Shown piece by piece: positions 34,728 through 43,641 of a stretch of 64,000 bases of DNA. The first letter of the stretch is position 1, and every line of letters begins with the position of its first letter. A model generated the notes under the pieces. The model saw nothing but the letters and a program-made list of their open reading frames with translations. It was not told the origin of the DNA and made no database searches. Where the stretch lies: positions 1 through 64,000 of the forward strand of contig JAHLLS010000019.1 of assembly GCA_020444045.1 (NCBI GenBank), read 5' to 3'. Origin of the DNA: Deltaproteobacteria bacterium. Lineage in GTDB: Bacteria; Desulfobacterota; Desulfobacteria; Desulfobacterales; UBA5852. The translations under genes and the position numbers were made by a program.

Positions 34728-34952
34728 GCTTTCAGAAAAACCAAGGGAAGTGAAAATGGAAAACAGGAATGCAAATCCGTTTTAAGTAAAATTTATCCGA
34801 TCTGCAGTTATTGCAAAAAGGTCCGCGAAGAAACCGGCCAGTGGGTCTCGGTAGAAAAATATGTCCGTGGTCTCTCTGGCGCCATGCCCTCTCACGGGGT
34901 CTGCCCGCAGTGCTATGAAAGGGAACTCAACCAGCTTGAAAAACATTTCTGA
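34710..34952 (+). CDS. Small Cys-rich domain protein or gene remnant
   Basis: The frame encodes YPICSYCKKVREETGQWVSV followed by a SHGVCPQCYERELNQLEKHF end, a domain commonly found at the C-terminus of signalling proteins in Deltaproteobacteria (form: PICSxCKKIRDDxGYW...SHGICPECxxK). It has CxxC pairs that could bind a metal. No ATG lies in frame nearby; GTG 34710 is the only plausible start and has no ribosome binding site, whereas an ATG at 34756 in another frame ends after nine codons. A frameshifted or truncated remnant is possible. Confidence 0.4.
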   Translation: MDRESAAFRKTKGSENGKQECKSVLSKIYPICSYCKKVREETGQWVSVEKYVRGLSGAMPSHGVCPQCYERELNQLEKHF

Positions 34953-35293
34953 GAAAGAGCATCAAATTGTCGATTTGCTATTACGGACGAGGCCATGCTC
35001 CTGATGAACGGCAAATCTTTTAGAGGCAAACTGAAATCGATTCACACGGGTCTCACGGTACCTTGTATTTTTGGCCACACGACCCATTTTGTCGTCCACC
35101 GCATTACTTGAAAATGCCTTCACAATCCCCTCCCTGTAAAGCAAGGTAAACCATCCGAAACCTGAATTGACAAAATTTCGGGCACCTCAGTCTGTCCTCC
35201 CGGCAAGGATAGGAGATGCTTGACATTTGAACGTGATTTAACTAATTAAACTCTCATTCATTTAATGATTTTACTGACATCGGGGAGGTGGTC
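34953..35293. other. Intergenic region with a weak promoter
   Basis: About 340 bases without a gene. TTGACA at 35220-35225 with TAATTA 17 bases further (35243-35248) could be the promoter of the next gene; the -10 is poor. Confidence 0.4.
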
Positions 35294-36040
35294 ATGCGGC
35301 ATTTCATTGGCGGGGTGATGATACTGGGACTGGTGCTGATTGGCTGCGGGGCGGCATTGGCGGGTACCGCGCTGGAGGAGGCCGACGCCTTGTACGCCGC
35401 CGGAGGGCTGGAAAATTACCTGGCGGCTATTCCCCTCTACGAAAAGGCCGTGGCTGAATCCGGAAGTGATTACGAAACACTATGGAAATGCGCCCGTGCC
35501 CATCGTGACTATGGCAACAAGGTCAAACAGAAGGCCGAAGGCGACTGGGAAGACCTTTGCGCCAAACACGGCAAGGCCGGTATGCAGTTTGCCGAAAAGG
35601 CCATCGCGCTGGCACCCGAGAAGGTTGAAGCGCATTATTATTACGGACTGAGCGTCGGTATCTATTCCGACGGGGTGAGCATTCTGACGGCCCTCAGCGA
35701 AGGCCTGAAAAACAAAACCCAGGAAAGCTTCGAGGCGGCCTACAAGATCGATAAAACCTACAACCGGGGCGGCCCGATCCTTTCCCTGGGGCGCTTCTGG
35801 ACGGTGCTGCCCTGGCCCATGAATGACGAAGACAAGGCCCTGGCCTACTTTCGCGAGTTCCAATCGGCCGGTTTCCTCGACGGTTCGGATGAAGGCAAGG
35901 TCTATATGGCGGAATTGCTGATCGATATCGGCGGGAAGGATAATGAAACCGAAGCACGGACGCTGCTGCAGGCGGCGGCGCAGTCGCCGGAAACGTATTT
36001 TTCCGATTGGGCCAAGCGGCTTCTCGAAGATCTCGATTAG
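35294..36040 (+). CDS. Exported TPR-like protein (TRAP TatT-like)
   Basis: A 248-residue protein with an N-terminal signal sequence; Cys in LIGC suggests a lipoprotein, though a signal peptidase I site (AALAG) is also possible. The mature protein has TPR-like helices: ALEEADALYAAGGLENYLAA, KAGMQFAEKAIALAPEKVEA and HYYYGLSVGIYSDG, resembling the TatT group of TRAP-associated periplasmic proteins. No TRAP transporter genes are nearby. ATG 35294 follows GGGGAGG; GTG 35288 is less likely. Confidence 0.7.
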   Translation: MRHFIGGVMILGLVLIGCGAALAGTALEEADALYAAGGLENYLAAIPLYEKAVAESGSDYETLWKCARAHRDYGNKVKQKAEGDWEDLCAKHGKAGMQFAEKAIALAPEKVEAHYYYGLSVGIYSDGVSILTALSEGLKNKTQESFEAAYKIDKTYNRGGPILSLGRFWTVLPWPMNDEDKALAYFREFQSAGFLDGSDEGKVYMAELLIDIGGKDNETEARTLLQAAAQSPETYFSDWAKRLLEDLD

Positions 36041-36107
36041 CCGCTTTCGATAACCGAAAGAATTCATAGACTGCTGTTGACGTTAACGGAAGGAAAGGGA
36101 CGATAAA

Positions 36108-36689
36108 ATGACGATTCAGAAATTCTTCGCCGTGATGGTGGTGGTCGGCTTGCTTGTTCTCGGGGGGGGAATGGCCTGGGCCGGCGACATGGAAATTGCC
36201 GATGTCAACTTTCCGGGTGAAAAAGTGGTGGCAGGCAAGACACTTCAGCTCAACGGGGTTGCCCTCAAGGAAAAATTTTTCATCGATGTTTTCGCGGGAG
36301 GTTTTTATCTCGAGAATCCGACCAAGGATGCCACCGAGGCCATCGAATCCGAGCAGGTCAAGCATTTTTACCTTCATTATCTGACCAGCAAGGCCACGGC
36401 CAAAAAACTCCAGGAAGGCTTCAAAGAGGCGATCGAAGAGGCCAATCCGCCCGAACTGGTGGAAAAGTACCGCAAAGAGATCGACCTCTACGCCTCCTGG
36501 CTGGATCAGGACATGGCACCGGGGGCCACCTCGGTGACCACCTATGTTCCCGGCAAAGGACTGACGCTGGTGTTCAAAGGACAGGAAAAAGGAACCATCC
36601 CGGACAAGGAATTTGCGCAGATGTATTTCCGTTACAACTTAGGGAAAGACGCCGATTCCTCGATGCGGGAAGGGTATCTTGGGCAATAA
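36108..36689 (+). CDS. Exported chalcone isomerase-like protein
   Basis: A 193-residue protein with a cleavable signal peptide (ends AWAGDM) and the chalcone isomerase-like fold: FPGEKVVAGKTLQLNGVALK, then FIDVFAGGFYLENPT and a C-terminal YFRYNLGKDADSSMREG. Bacterial members lack the plant catalytic chemistry and probably bind fatty acids or similar ligands in the periplasm. It is 67 bases downstream of the TPR-like gene. Confidence 0.85.
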   Translation: MTIQKFFAVMVVVGLLVLGGGMAWAGDMEIADVNFPGEKVVAGKTLQLNGVALKEKFFIDVFAGGFYLENPTKDATEAIESEQVKHFYLHYLTSKATAKKLQEGFKEAIEEANPPELVEKYRKEIDLYASWLDQDMAPGATSVTTYVPGKGLTLVFKGQEKGTIPDKEFAQMYFRYNLGKDADSSMREGYLGQ

Positions 36690-36705
36690 GTCTTAGCACA
36701 ATCTG

Positions 36706-36744
36706 AAAAAGGCTGAGGTACCATGGTACCCCAGCCTTTTTTTT
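36706..36744. terminator. Bidirectional Rho-independent terminator
   Basis: GGCTGAGGTACC/GGTACCCCAGCC (one A-C mismatch) flanked by five A to the left and eight T to the right. It serves the plus-strand chalcone isomerase-like gene and, read the other way, the end of the leuA transcript (leuA stops at 36774). Confidence 0.85.
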
Positions 36745-36773
36745 ATGGCGATCCTGGTTTCAGACGGATGCTA

Positions 36774-38321
36774 TCAAAGCCCCTGGCGGTCCTTGACCGG
36801 ATTGGCCTTGAGGTATTCGAGCCGGTTCAGTCCATTGACGTAGGCCCGGGCGCTGGCCGTGATGATATCCGGGTCGGCGCCCTTGCCAAGCGCCACCAGG
36901 CCGTTTTCCCGCAGCCGAACCGTCACTTCGCCTTGGGAATCCGTGCCGCCGCTCAAGGCGCTGACCGTAAAACGCAGCAGTTCCGACTGGGTGCCGGTGA
37001 GCTTGGCGATGCTGTTGAAAGCGGCATCGATGGGGCCGTTGCCGTAGCCGGCGTTGCGCGCCGGGCGCCCATTGATCGACAACTCCACACTGGCCATGGG
37101 CAGCACGGTGGTGCCGCTGGTCACATGCAGATAATCCAGTTTGAAGATGTCGGACGTTCGCAGGATGCCTTCGGTCACCATGACTTCCAGGTCTTCGTCC
37201 ACGATGTGCTTTTTCTTGTCGGCCAAAGTTTTGAACTTGGCGAAAATCAGGTCCAACTCTTCCTCGCTCAGTTCATAGCCCAGCTCTTTCAAGCGATTGC
37301 GCAGGGCATGCCGTCCGGAATGCTTGCCCAGGACCAGTTGGGTCTGGCTCAGGCCGATGGTTTCGGGCCGCATGATCTCATAGGTCATGGGGTTTTTGAG
37401 CATGCCGTCCTGGTGGATGCCGGCCTCGTGAGCAAAGGCATTGGCCCCCACGATGGCTTTGTTGGGCTGCACCATGATCCCGGTGATCATGCTGACGAGG
37501 CGGCTGCTGGCATGGATGTGCTCGGTATTGATCCCGGTTTCGAGACCCAGGTGGTTATGGCGGGTGTGCAGCGCCATGACGACTTCCTCCATGGAGGTAT
37601 TGCCGGCCCGTTCGCCAATGCCGTTGATGGTCACCTCGGCCTGGCGGGCACCGGCCTGGATGGCCGTCAGGGTGTTGGCCGTGGCCAGCCCCAGGTCGTC
37701 ATGGCAGTGGACACTGAGAATCGCACGATCGATATTGGGCGTGTTCTGATAGATATGGCGGACCATATTACCGAATTCGTCCGGAACGGCATAGCCCACG
37801 GTATCGGGCAGGTTGACCGTCGTCGCCCCGGCATCGATGGCCGCCTCGAACACCCGGCAGAGAAAATCCCAGTCGCTGCGTGAACCATCCTCGGCCGAAA
37901 ATTCGACATTGTCGGTATAGGAGCGCGCGTGCTTGACAGCTGCCACGGCGGCCTGCACCACTTCTTCGCGGTTCATGCGCAGCTTGTATTCCAGGTGGAT
38001 ATCGGAGGTGGCGATAAAGGTGTGGATTCGGGGATGGGCGGCATGCTTGATGGCCTCCCAGGCCCGGTCGATATCACTGCGGGTGGCCCGCGCCAGACCC
38101 GCGATCTGGGCCCGTTTGAGCTTCGCTGCGATTTGCGATACAGCGTCGAAGTCGCCGTCGGAAGCCGCCGGGAAGCCGGCTTCGATGACATCGACGCCCA
38201 GCTTTTCGAGCTGGACGGCCAACCGCAATTTTTCCGCGGTATTCATGCTGGCACCGGGGGACTGTTCACCATCCCGCAGCGTGGTGTCAAAAATGATGAC
38301 GCGTTTGTTATCGTTTTCCAT
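36774..38321 (-). CDS. leuA: 2-isopropylmalate synthase
   Basis: A 515-residue enzyme condensing acetyl-CoA with 2-oxoisovalerate for leucine. It starts with [19 protein letters not shown], has the metal-binding [14 protein letters not shown] and the [15 protein letters not shown] motif; the C-terminal LeuA regulatory domain is present ([20 protein letters not shown] onward). GAGGAG precedes the start. It is the last gene of the branched-chain operon. Confidence 0.95.
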   Translation of the reverse strand: MENDNKRVIIFDTTLRDGEQSPGASMNTAEKLRLAVQLEKLGVDVIEAGFPAASDGDFDAVSQIAAKLKRAQIAGLARATRSDIDRAWEAIKHAAHPRIHTFIATSDIHLEYKLRMNREEVVQAAVAAVKHARSYTDNVEFSAEDGSRSDWDFLCRVFEAAIDAGATTVNLPDTVGYAVPDEFGNMVRHIYQNTPNIDRAILSVHCHDDLGLATANTLTAIQAGARQAEVTINGIGERAGNTSMEEVVMALHTRHNHLGLETGINTEHIHASSRLVSMITGIMVQPNKAIVGANAFAHEAGIHQDGMLKNPMTYEIMRPETIGLSQTQLVLGKHSGRHALRNRLKELGYELSEEELDLIFAKFKTLADKKKHIVDEDLEVMVTEGILRTSDIFKLDYLHVTSGTTVLPMASVELSINGRPARNAGYGNGPIDAAFNSIAKLTGTQSELLRFTVSALSGGTDSQGEVTVRLRENGLVALGKGADPDIITASARAYVNGLNRLEYLKANPVKDRQGL

Positions 38322-38451
38322 GGGTTCTACTCCTCGTCAGTCTATACGTTTGCGTGTTGATCCCCATCACACGGGAACCAACCGGTTTTTACGACACGGG
38401 GATTACCACTAAAAAGGTCGGTCGGGTTTCAGGCGCGGGCGGGGAGCATGG

Positions 38452-38485
38452 GCCGCAGAGATCGGCCGTTGCGGCTCTCTGCGGC
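38452..38485. other. Hairpin in the leuA-cimA gap
   Basis: GCCGCAGAG (38452-38460) and CTCTGCGGC (38477-38485) are perfect complements with a 16-base loop. There is no T tract on either side. The gap between cimA and leuA (38322-38576) holds nothing else that I see. Confidence 0.6.
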
Positions 38486-38576
38486 GTTAGACCTTCTGTC
38501 GCTTTGCTTGGTATTCATCGGTATGTGTCCTGCGGGAAACGGATGGCAATCGTCCCGCCGTGTCAGTTCGGGGTTG

Positions 38577-40238
38577 CTACAAGGCAACCCGGTTCGGCGG
38601 CTGTGGTTTATCATCGTTTGCCGCCAGGGGAGGCGTATCGGCTTTAGACAACTTGTACTGAAAACTGTCGGCCAGGGCCTGCCAGCTGGCTTCGATAATG
38701 TCTTCGGAGACCCCGATCGTGCTCCAGATCTCGTCATGGTCACGGGACTCGATCAGGACGCGAACCTTGGCTTCGGTGCCGTCCCGGCCGTCGATCACGC
38801 GGACCTTGAAATCCACCAGGCGCATGGTATCCAGGTCCGGATAGAAGCGCCCCAGGGCCTTGCGCAGGGCATTATCCAGCGCACTGACCGGCCCCAATCC
38901 CTCGGCTGCCGTTATCTCCTCGGAATCGCCCACCGCCACCTTGATGGTGGCATGGGCCGAGCAGGGTTGGTCCTTGTCTTTTTCAATGGACACCCGAAAC
39001 GATTCCAGATCGAACAGCGGTTTGAACTGTTCGGTAAATTTTTCCACCATGATCTTGAAAGTGCCGTCGGCCACATCGAACTGGTAGCCCTGTTCTTCCA
39101 TTTCCTTGATGCGGTTGACGATAATCCGACTGTCAAAACCGTTGCCGCCCAGGGTGACGCCCAACTCGCGGGCTTTGTATTCCACATTGCTTTTGCCGGA
39201 AAGGTCGGAAACCAGCACCCGGCGATGGTTGCCGACCTGGGCCGGATCCATGTGCTCGTAGGCCCGGGATTCCTTCATGATGGCGCTGACGTGGATGCCG
39301 CCCTTGTGGGCGAAAGCGCTTTTGCCCACGAAAGGACGGCAGCTGCTGGGAACCTGGTTGGCCATCTCACTGACATAGCGCGACAGTTTTTTGAGCTTGG
39401 TCAGGTTTTCCACGGCAACGCAGGGGTGCTTCATTTTCAGTTGCAGCACAGGGATAACGGATGTGAGATCGGCATTGCCGCAGCGTTCGCCATAGCCATT
39501 GATGGTGCCGTGAACCATGCGGGCGCCGGAGTGGATTGCGGACAGGACATTGGCCAGGGCGAGGCCGCTGTCATTGTGGGTATGAATGCCGATTCCAGGA
39601 GACGGCCGGCCCGTCCGGGCCCTTTCGCGTGCCATCTGTTCCTGCACCGCCGTGGTGGCGGATGCCACATCAAACGGCAAGGAACCGCCGTTGGTGTCGC
39701 ACAACACCACCCAATCGGCACCGGCCTCAACGGCCACCTGCAGGGTTTCCAGGGCATAGGCACTGTTTTCCCTATAACCATCGAAAAAATGTTCGGCGTC
39801 GTACACCACTTCACGGCCGTGCTGCTTCAGGAAGGTAACAGTCTCCCGGATCATGTCCAGGTTCTGGCCCAGCGTGGTCCCCATGATCTTTTCGACATGC
39901 AGGTTCCAACTCTTGCCGAAAATGGCCACCGTCGGGGCGCTGCTTTTCAGCAGGGCGTTCAGGTTCGGGTCTTCCTCGGCGGATCCGCCCACTCGACGGG
40001 TGGAACCGAAAGCCGTGAGACGGGCGTGGCTGAAGGTCTCACGACGGGCAAGATCGAAGAAATGCATGTCGCGCGGATTGGATCCCGGCCAACCGCCTTC
40101 GATGTAATGAATGCCGATATCGTCGAGGCGTTGGGCGATCGCCAGTTTTTCATCCGCCGAGAAGGAAATATTCTCCCCCTGGGTGCCATCCCGCAAGGTG
40201 GTGTCGTAGAGCACGATAGGGTCCATGATTCTATCCAT
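38577..40238 (-). CDS. cimA: (R)-citramalate synthase
   Basis: A 553-residue LeuA-like enzyme joining pyruvate and acetyl-CoA to citramalate, the start of a threonine-independent isoleucine route. Family-typical segments: YDTTLRDGTQGENISFS, then IHYIEGGWPGSNPRD (EGGWPGSNP is typical of CimA), AFGSTRRVGG, HTHNDSGLALANVL and the C-terminal regulatory domain. The first ATG (40238) is used; ATG 40226 is possible and neither has a clear ribosome binding site. Confidence 0.93.
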   Translation of the reverse strand: MDRIMDPIVLYDTTLRDGTQGENISFSADEKLAIAQRLDDIGIHYIEGGWPGSNPRDMHFFDLARRETFSHARLTAFGSTRRVGGSAEEDPNLNALLKSSAPTVAIFGKSWNLHVEKIMGTTLGQNLDMIRETVTFLKQHGREVVYDAEHFFDGYRENSAYALETLQVAVEAGADWVVLCDTNGGSLPFDVASATTAVQEQMARERARTGRPSPGIGIHTHNDSGLALANVLSAIHSGARMVHGTINGYGERCGNADLTSVIPVLQLKMKHPCVAVENLTKLKKLSRYVSEMANQVPSSCRPFVGKSAFAHKGGIHVSAIMKESRAYEHMDPAQVGNHRRVLVSDLSGKSNVEYKARELGVTLGGNGFDSRIIVNRIKEMEEQGYQFDVADGTFKIMVEKFTEQFKPLFDLESFRVSIEKDKDQPCSAHATIKVAVGDSEEITAAEGLGPVSALDNALRKALGRFYPDLDTMRLVDFKVRVIDGRDGTEAKVRVLIESRDHDEIWSTIGVSEDIIEASWQALADSFQYKLSKADTPPLAANDDKPQPPNRVAL

Positions 40239-40265
40239 TGAAGTTCAACGGGCCATTCGAAAGCC

Positions 40266-41324
40266 CTAATTTTTGTCGCTTCGGTTCTCAGGGCGCAGTG
40301 ATCTTACGGCTGCACCTGCTTGCCACATTTCCGATTCTCTGAGGCTTTTGAGTTCCGCCTGGAGTTTCTCCCGGTAATCGTCTGAACTGCAGGATTCCAT
40401 GACACGCTGGGTTTCCTGGCCGGATTTGACGCTTTCATAGAGCGTGTCAAAGAGGGGAACCACTGCATCGCGGAAGCGAGGGGCCCAATCCAGGGCGCCC
40501 CTTTGCGCTGTGACACTGCAATTGGCAAACATCCAGTCCATGCCGTTTTCAGCCACCAGGCGGATCAGGCTCTGGGTCAGTTCTTCCACGGTTTCGTTGA
40601 AGGCTTCACTGGGGCTGTGGCCATTTTTGCGCAGCAGGTTGTACTGGGCTTCCATGACGCCGGCCAGGCACCCCATGAGAACACCCCGTTCGCTCGTTAG
40701 ATCGCTGTAGACTTCTCTTTCAAAAGTGGTGGGGAAGAGGTAGCCGGAGCCGATGGCGATGCCGATTGCCAGTGCGCGTCGCCGGGCCATGCCGGTAAAG
40801 TCCTGGAACATGGCAAACATGGAGTTGATGCCGCTGCCGTCCAGGAAGTTGCGGCGGACCGTCGTGCCGGAGCCCTTGGGGGCCACCAGAATAACATCGA
40901 CATTGGCAGGCGGGACAACCCCGGTCTGCTCTTTGTAGACGACCGAGAACCCGTGCGAAAAATACAGGGCGTCGCCTTCGTTGAGGCACGCCTTGATCTT
41001 GGGCCACATGGCCGACTGGCCGGCATCCGAAAGGAGATACTGGATGATGGTGCCGCGTCGGGCAGCTTCTTCAACGGGGAAGAGGGTCTGGCCCGGAACG
41101 AAGCCATCGGCCACGGCTCGGTCCCAGGAGGCGCCGCCTTCGCGTTGGCCAACGATGACCTGGATGCCATTGTCGCGCATGTTCAGCGCCTGTCCGGGTC
41201 CCTGGACCCCGTATCCGAGAACGGCGACGGTTTCTTTACTGAGTATTTCGCGGGCTTCGTCCAGGGTAAATTCTTCGGATGTGATGACTTCCTCGACGAC
41301 GCCGCCAAAATCTACTTTTGCCAT
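40266..41324 (-). CDS. ilvC: Ketol-acid reductoisomerase, fungal/Bacteroidetes-like type
   Basis: A 352-residue enzyme of valine/isoleucine synthesis. The NADPH loop is GYGVQGPGQALNMRDNGIQV and not the usual GYGSQGHAHALNLRDSG. DVILVAPKGSGTTVRRNFLD, GSGYLFPTTFEREVYSDLTS and NGHSPSEAFNETVEELTQSL are very close to yeast Ilv5. The end LRPEN also matches that type. ATG 41324 follows AGGAGG on the minus strand; upstream in-frame residues (from 41372) are not conserved. Confidence 0.93.
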   Translation of the reverse strand: MAKVDFGGVVEEVITSEEFTLDEAREILSKETVAVLGYGVQGPGQALNMRDNGIQVIVGQREGGASWDRAVADGFVPGQTLFPVEEAARRGTIIQYLLSDAGQSAMWPKIKACLNEGDALYFSHGFSVVYKEQTGVVPPANVDVILVAPKGSGTTVRRNFLDGSGINSMFAMFQDFTGMARRRALAIGIAIGSGYLFPTTFEREVYSDLTSERGVLMGCLAGVMEAQYNLLRKNGHSPSEAFNETVEELTQSLIRLVAENGMDWMFANCSVTAQRGALDWAPRFRDAVVPLFDTLYESVKSGQETQRVMESCSSDDYREKLQAELKSLRESEMWQAGAAVRSLRPENRSDKN

Positions 41325-41393
41325 TGGTGTTCCTCCTACTGCTTTTTTTGCTTGGATGATGGGTGCCGTCACCAGGGGTGCCGGCGGCTTCCT

Positions 41394-41882
41394 CTATTTG
41401 GGTTCGCGCATGAGGGCGATCGTGCCCGTACGTGCGATTTTTTTGATCCGCATGGGTTTTAACAAATTCAACAGGGCGGTAAGTTTGCCGTCATCGCCGG
41501 TGACTTCGATGATAAAATGCTCCTGACCGACATCGACGACTTTGCAGCGGAAGATATCCACAATGCGCAGAATCTCGGCCCGGTACTCAGGGCTGGCTTT
41601 GACACAGATCAAGGCCATTTCACGCTTTACGGCGTCTTCATGGGTCAAATCCCGCACTTTGACGATGTTGATCAGCTTGTTTAGTTGCTTTTCGATCTGC
41701 TCCACCACCGGTGGGTTGGCCTTGGTGACGATGGTGATCCGGGAGATACCGGGTGTCACGGTTTCGGCCACACAGAGGCTTTCGATATTGAAGCCCCGAC
41801 CGCCGAAGAGGCCGACGACACGCGCGAGGACGCCGGGCTCGTTGTCCACCAGCATGGTGATGACGTGTTTGTTTTCTTGCAT
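41394..41882 (-). CDS. ilvN: Acetolactate synthase small (regulatory) subunit
   Basis: A 162-residue ACT-domain regulator of IlvB. The N-terminal ACT domain HVITMLVDNEPGVLARVVGL with FGGRGFNIESLCV is the valine-binding part; the C-terminal domain has a KREMALICVKASPEYRAEI core. It lies between ilvB and ilvC as usual. Confidence 0.95.
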   Translation of the reverse strand: MQENKHVITMLVDNEPGVLARVVGLFGGRGFNIESLCVAETVTPGISRITIVTKANPPVVEQIEKQLNKLINIVKVRDLTHEDAVKREMALICVKASPEYRAEILRIVDIFRCKVVDVGQEHFIIEVTGDDGKLTALLNLLKPMRIKKIARTGTIALMREPK

Positions 41883-41926
41883 ATCCGATCCTGATTCGAC
41901 TTTGGCTAATGGCTGGTCGTCGTGAA

Positions 41927-43615
41927 TCAGACGAGCAGCATTTCCGTGATGTTGGCCCCTGCTGGCACCATGGGGTAGACGCTTTCTTCCTTCTCGACCA
42001 CGAAATCCATGATCACCGTACGGTCGGACGCCAGCCCCTCCTGCAGCACCTTTTCGACCTCATCGGGGCGGGTGGCGCGCAGCCCCAGGGCACCGTAGGC
42101 TTCCGCCAGTTTTACAAAATCCGGCTGATGATCCATCAACGTGCAGGCGTATCGGCGATCGTAGAATAATTCCTGCCATTGGCGTACCATGCCGAGATAC
42201 CCGTTGTTCAGGATGACGATTTTTACGGGCAGGCAGGACTGAACCGCGGTGGCCATTTCCTGAATGTTCATTTGGATGCTGCCGTCCCCGGCGATATCCA
42301 CCACCTGGCGATCGGGGCAGGCCGCTTTGGCCCCGATGGCGGCCGGCAGGCCGAACCCCATGGTGCCCAGACCGCCGGACGTGATAAACTGGCGGGGTCC
42401 GTCGAAATGGTAGAACTGGGCGGCCCACATTTGGTTTTGCCCCACTTCGGTAGTCACGATGGCCTGTCCTTTGGTCAGTTCGAACAGTTTATCGATAACG
42501 AACTGCGGCTTGATGACCGTTTCGCCCTGGTCGTAGGCCATACGGAACTGGGCTTTCCATTCGTCGATTTGGCGCAACCATTCCTGGTGGCGTTCATTGA
42601 AATCACCGATTTGTTCTTCTGCAATCAGGGCGTTGAGTTTTTCCAGTGATTCCCGGCAGCCGCCCACTACCGGAACCGCCACCTGGACGTTTTTGCGGAT
42701 CGAGGTGGGGTCGATATCGATGTGAACGATTTTGGCCTTGCCGGCAAAGGTGTCGATTTTGCCGGTAACCCGGTCATCAAACCGCACACCAATGGCGATC
42801 AGAAGATCACAGTTGCCGGCGGACATATTGGCGCGATAGGTGCCGTGCATGCCGATCATGCCGAGCCAGAGCGGGTCGGACCCGGGAAAGGCGCCCAACC
42901 CCATGAGCGAGGTGGTCACCGGTGTGCGGGTCTGCCGGGCAAACTCGGTAAAGGCTTCGGCGGCATTGGATAAAATCAAGCCGCCGCCACCGAAGAGCAG
43001 CGGCCGTTTGGCCTTTTTAATCAGGCCGACCACCTTTTTAAGCTGCTTCATGTTGGGTTTGTAATTGGGCTGATAAGATTTGATCCGTATCTGGGTGTTG
43101 TCGTTCCAGCGGGTGCGGGCGTTGGCTACATCTTTGGGAATGTCCACCAGCACCGGGCCAGGGCGTCCCGACATGGCGATATAGAAGGCCTCTCGCAGCA
43201 CGCGGGCCAGATCGTCGACGGATTTGACCAGATAGTTGTGTTTGGTGCAGGGGCGGGTGATCCCGGTAATGTCGACTTCCTGGAAAGCGTCGTTGCCGAT
43301 CAGGTGCGTGGGAACTTGACCGGTGATGACCACCATGGGAATCGAATCCATGTAGGCGGTGGCGATGCCGGTCACGGTGTTGGTGGCGCCCGGCCCGGAG
43401 GTGACCAGGCAAACGCCCGGGCGTCCGCTGGCCCGGGCATATCCGTCCGCGGCGTGCACGGCGCCCTGTTCGTGACGGACCAGGATATGCCGAATGTCGG
43501 TTTTTACCAATTCATCATAGATATCGATGACGGCGCCGCCCGGAAAACCAAAAATGGTATCCACGCCCTGTTCTTCCAATACGGCCATCAGAATTTGGGC
43601 TCCGGTCATTTCCAT
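41927..43615 (-). CDS. ilvB: Acetolactate synthase large subunit
   Basis: A 562-residue ThDP enzyme condensing two pyruvates (or pyruvate plus 2-oxobutyrate). Motifs: FGFPGGAVIDIYDEL, RHEQGAVHAADGYARASG with the catalytic glutamate, and the ThDP motif GDGSIQMNIQEMATAVQSCL...NN. The start is put at ATG 43615, with GAGGTG eight bases upstream; a GTG at 43627 abuts the same site and is too close to it. Confidence 0.96.
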   Translation of the reverse strand: MEMTGAQILMAVLEEQGVDTIFGFPGGAVIDIYDELVKTDIRHILVRHEQGAVHAADGYARASGRPGVCLVTSGPGATNTVTGIATAYMDSIPMVVITGQVPTHLIGNDAFQEVDITGITRPCTKHNYLVKSVDDLARVLREAFYIAMSGRPGPVLVDIPKDVANARTRWNDNTQIRIKSYQPNYKPNMKQLKKVVGLIKKAKRPLLFGGGGLILSNAAEAFTEFARQTRTPVTTSLMGLGAFPGSDPLWLGMIGMHGTYRANMSAGNCDLLIAIGVRFDDRVTGKIDTFAGKAKIVHIDIDPTSIRKNVQVAVPVVGGCRESLEKLNALIAEEQIGDFNERHQEWLRQIDEWKAQFRMAYDQGETVIKPQFVIDKLFELTKGQAIVTTEVGQNQMWAAQFYHFDGPRQFITSGGLGTMGFGLPAAIGAKAACPDRQVVDIAGDGSIQMNIQEMATAVQSCLPVKIVILNNGYLGMVRQWQELFYDRRYACTLMDHQPDFVKLAEAYGALGLRATRPDEVEKVLQEGLASDRTVIMDFVVEKEESVYPMVPAGANITEMLLV

Positions 43616-43641
43616 GGGTTTATTCACCTCTGCTTTGAGGG

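Noticed and set aside
34640..34740. Second GEMM riboswitch
   Set aside because: The CAAACC and CCGGCTG pieces recall the family, but the order and the conserved GCAAAGCC block and closing helix are absent.
36723..37883. Plus-strand frame of 386 codons
   Set aside because: Antisense shadow of leuA; it starts within the bidirectional terminator.
38448..40241. Long plus-strand frame of 597 codons
   Set aside because: It mirrors cimA exactly on the other strand, has no ribosome binding site or family match, and arises from GC-rich codon use.
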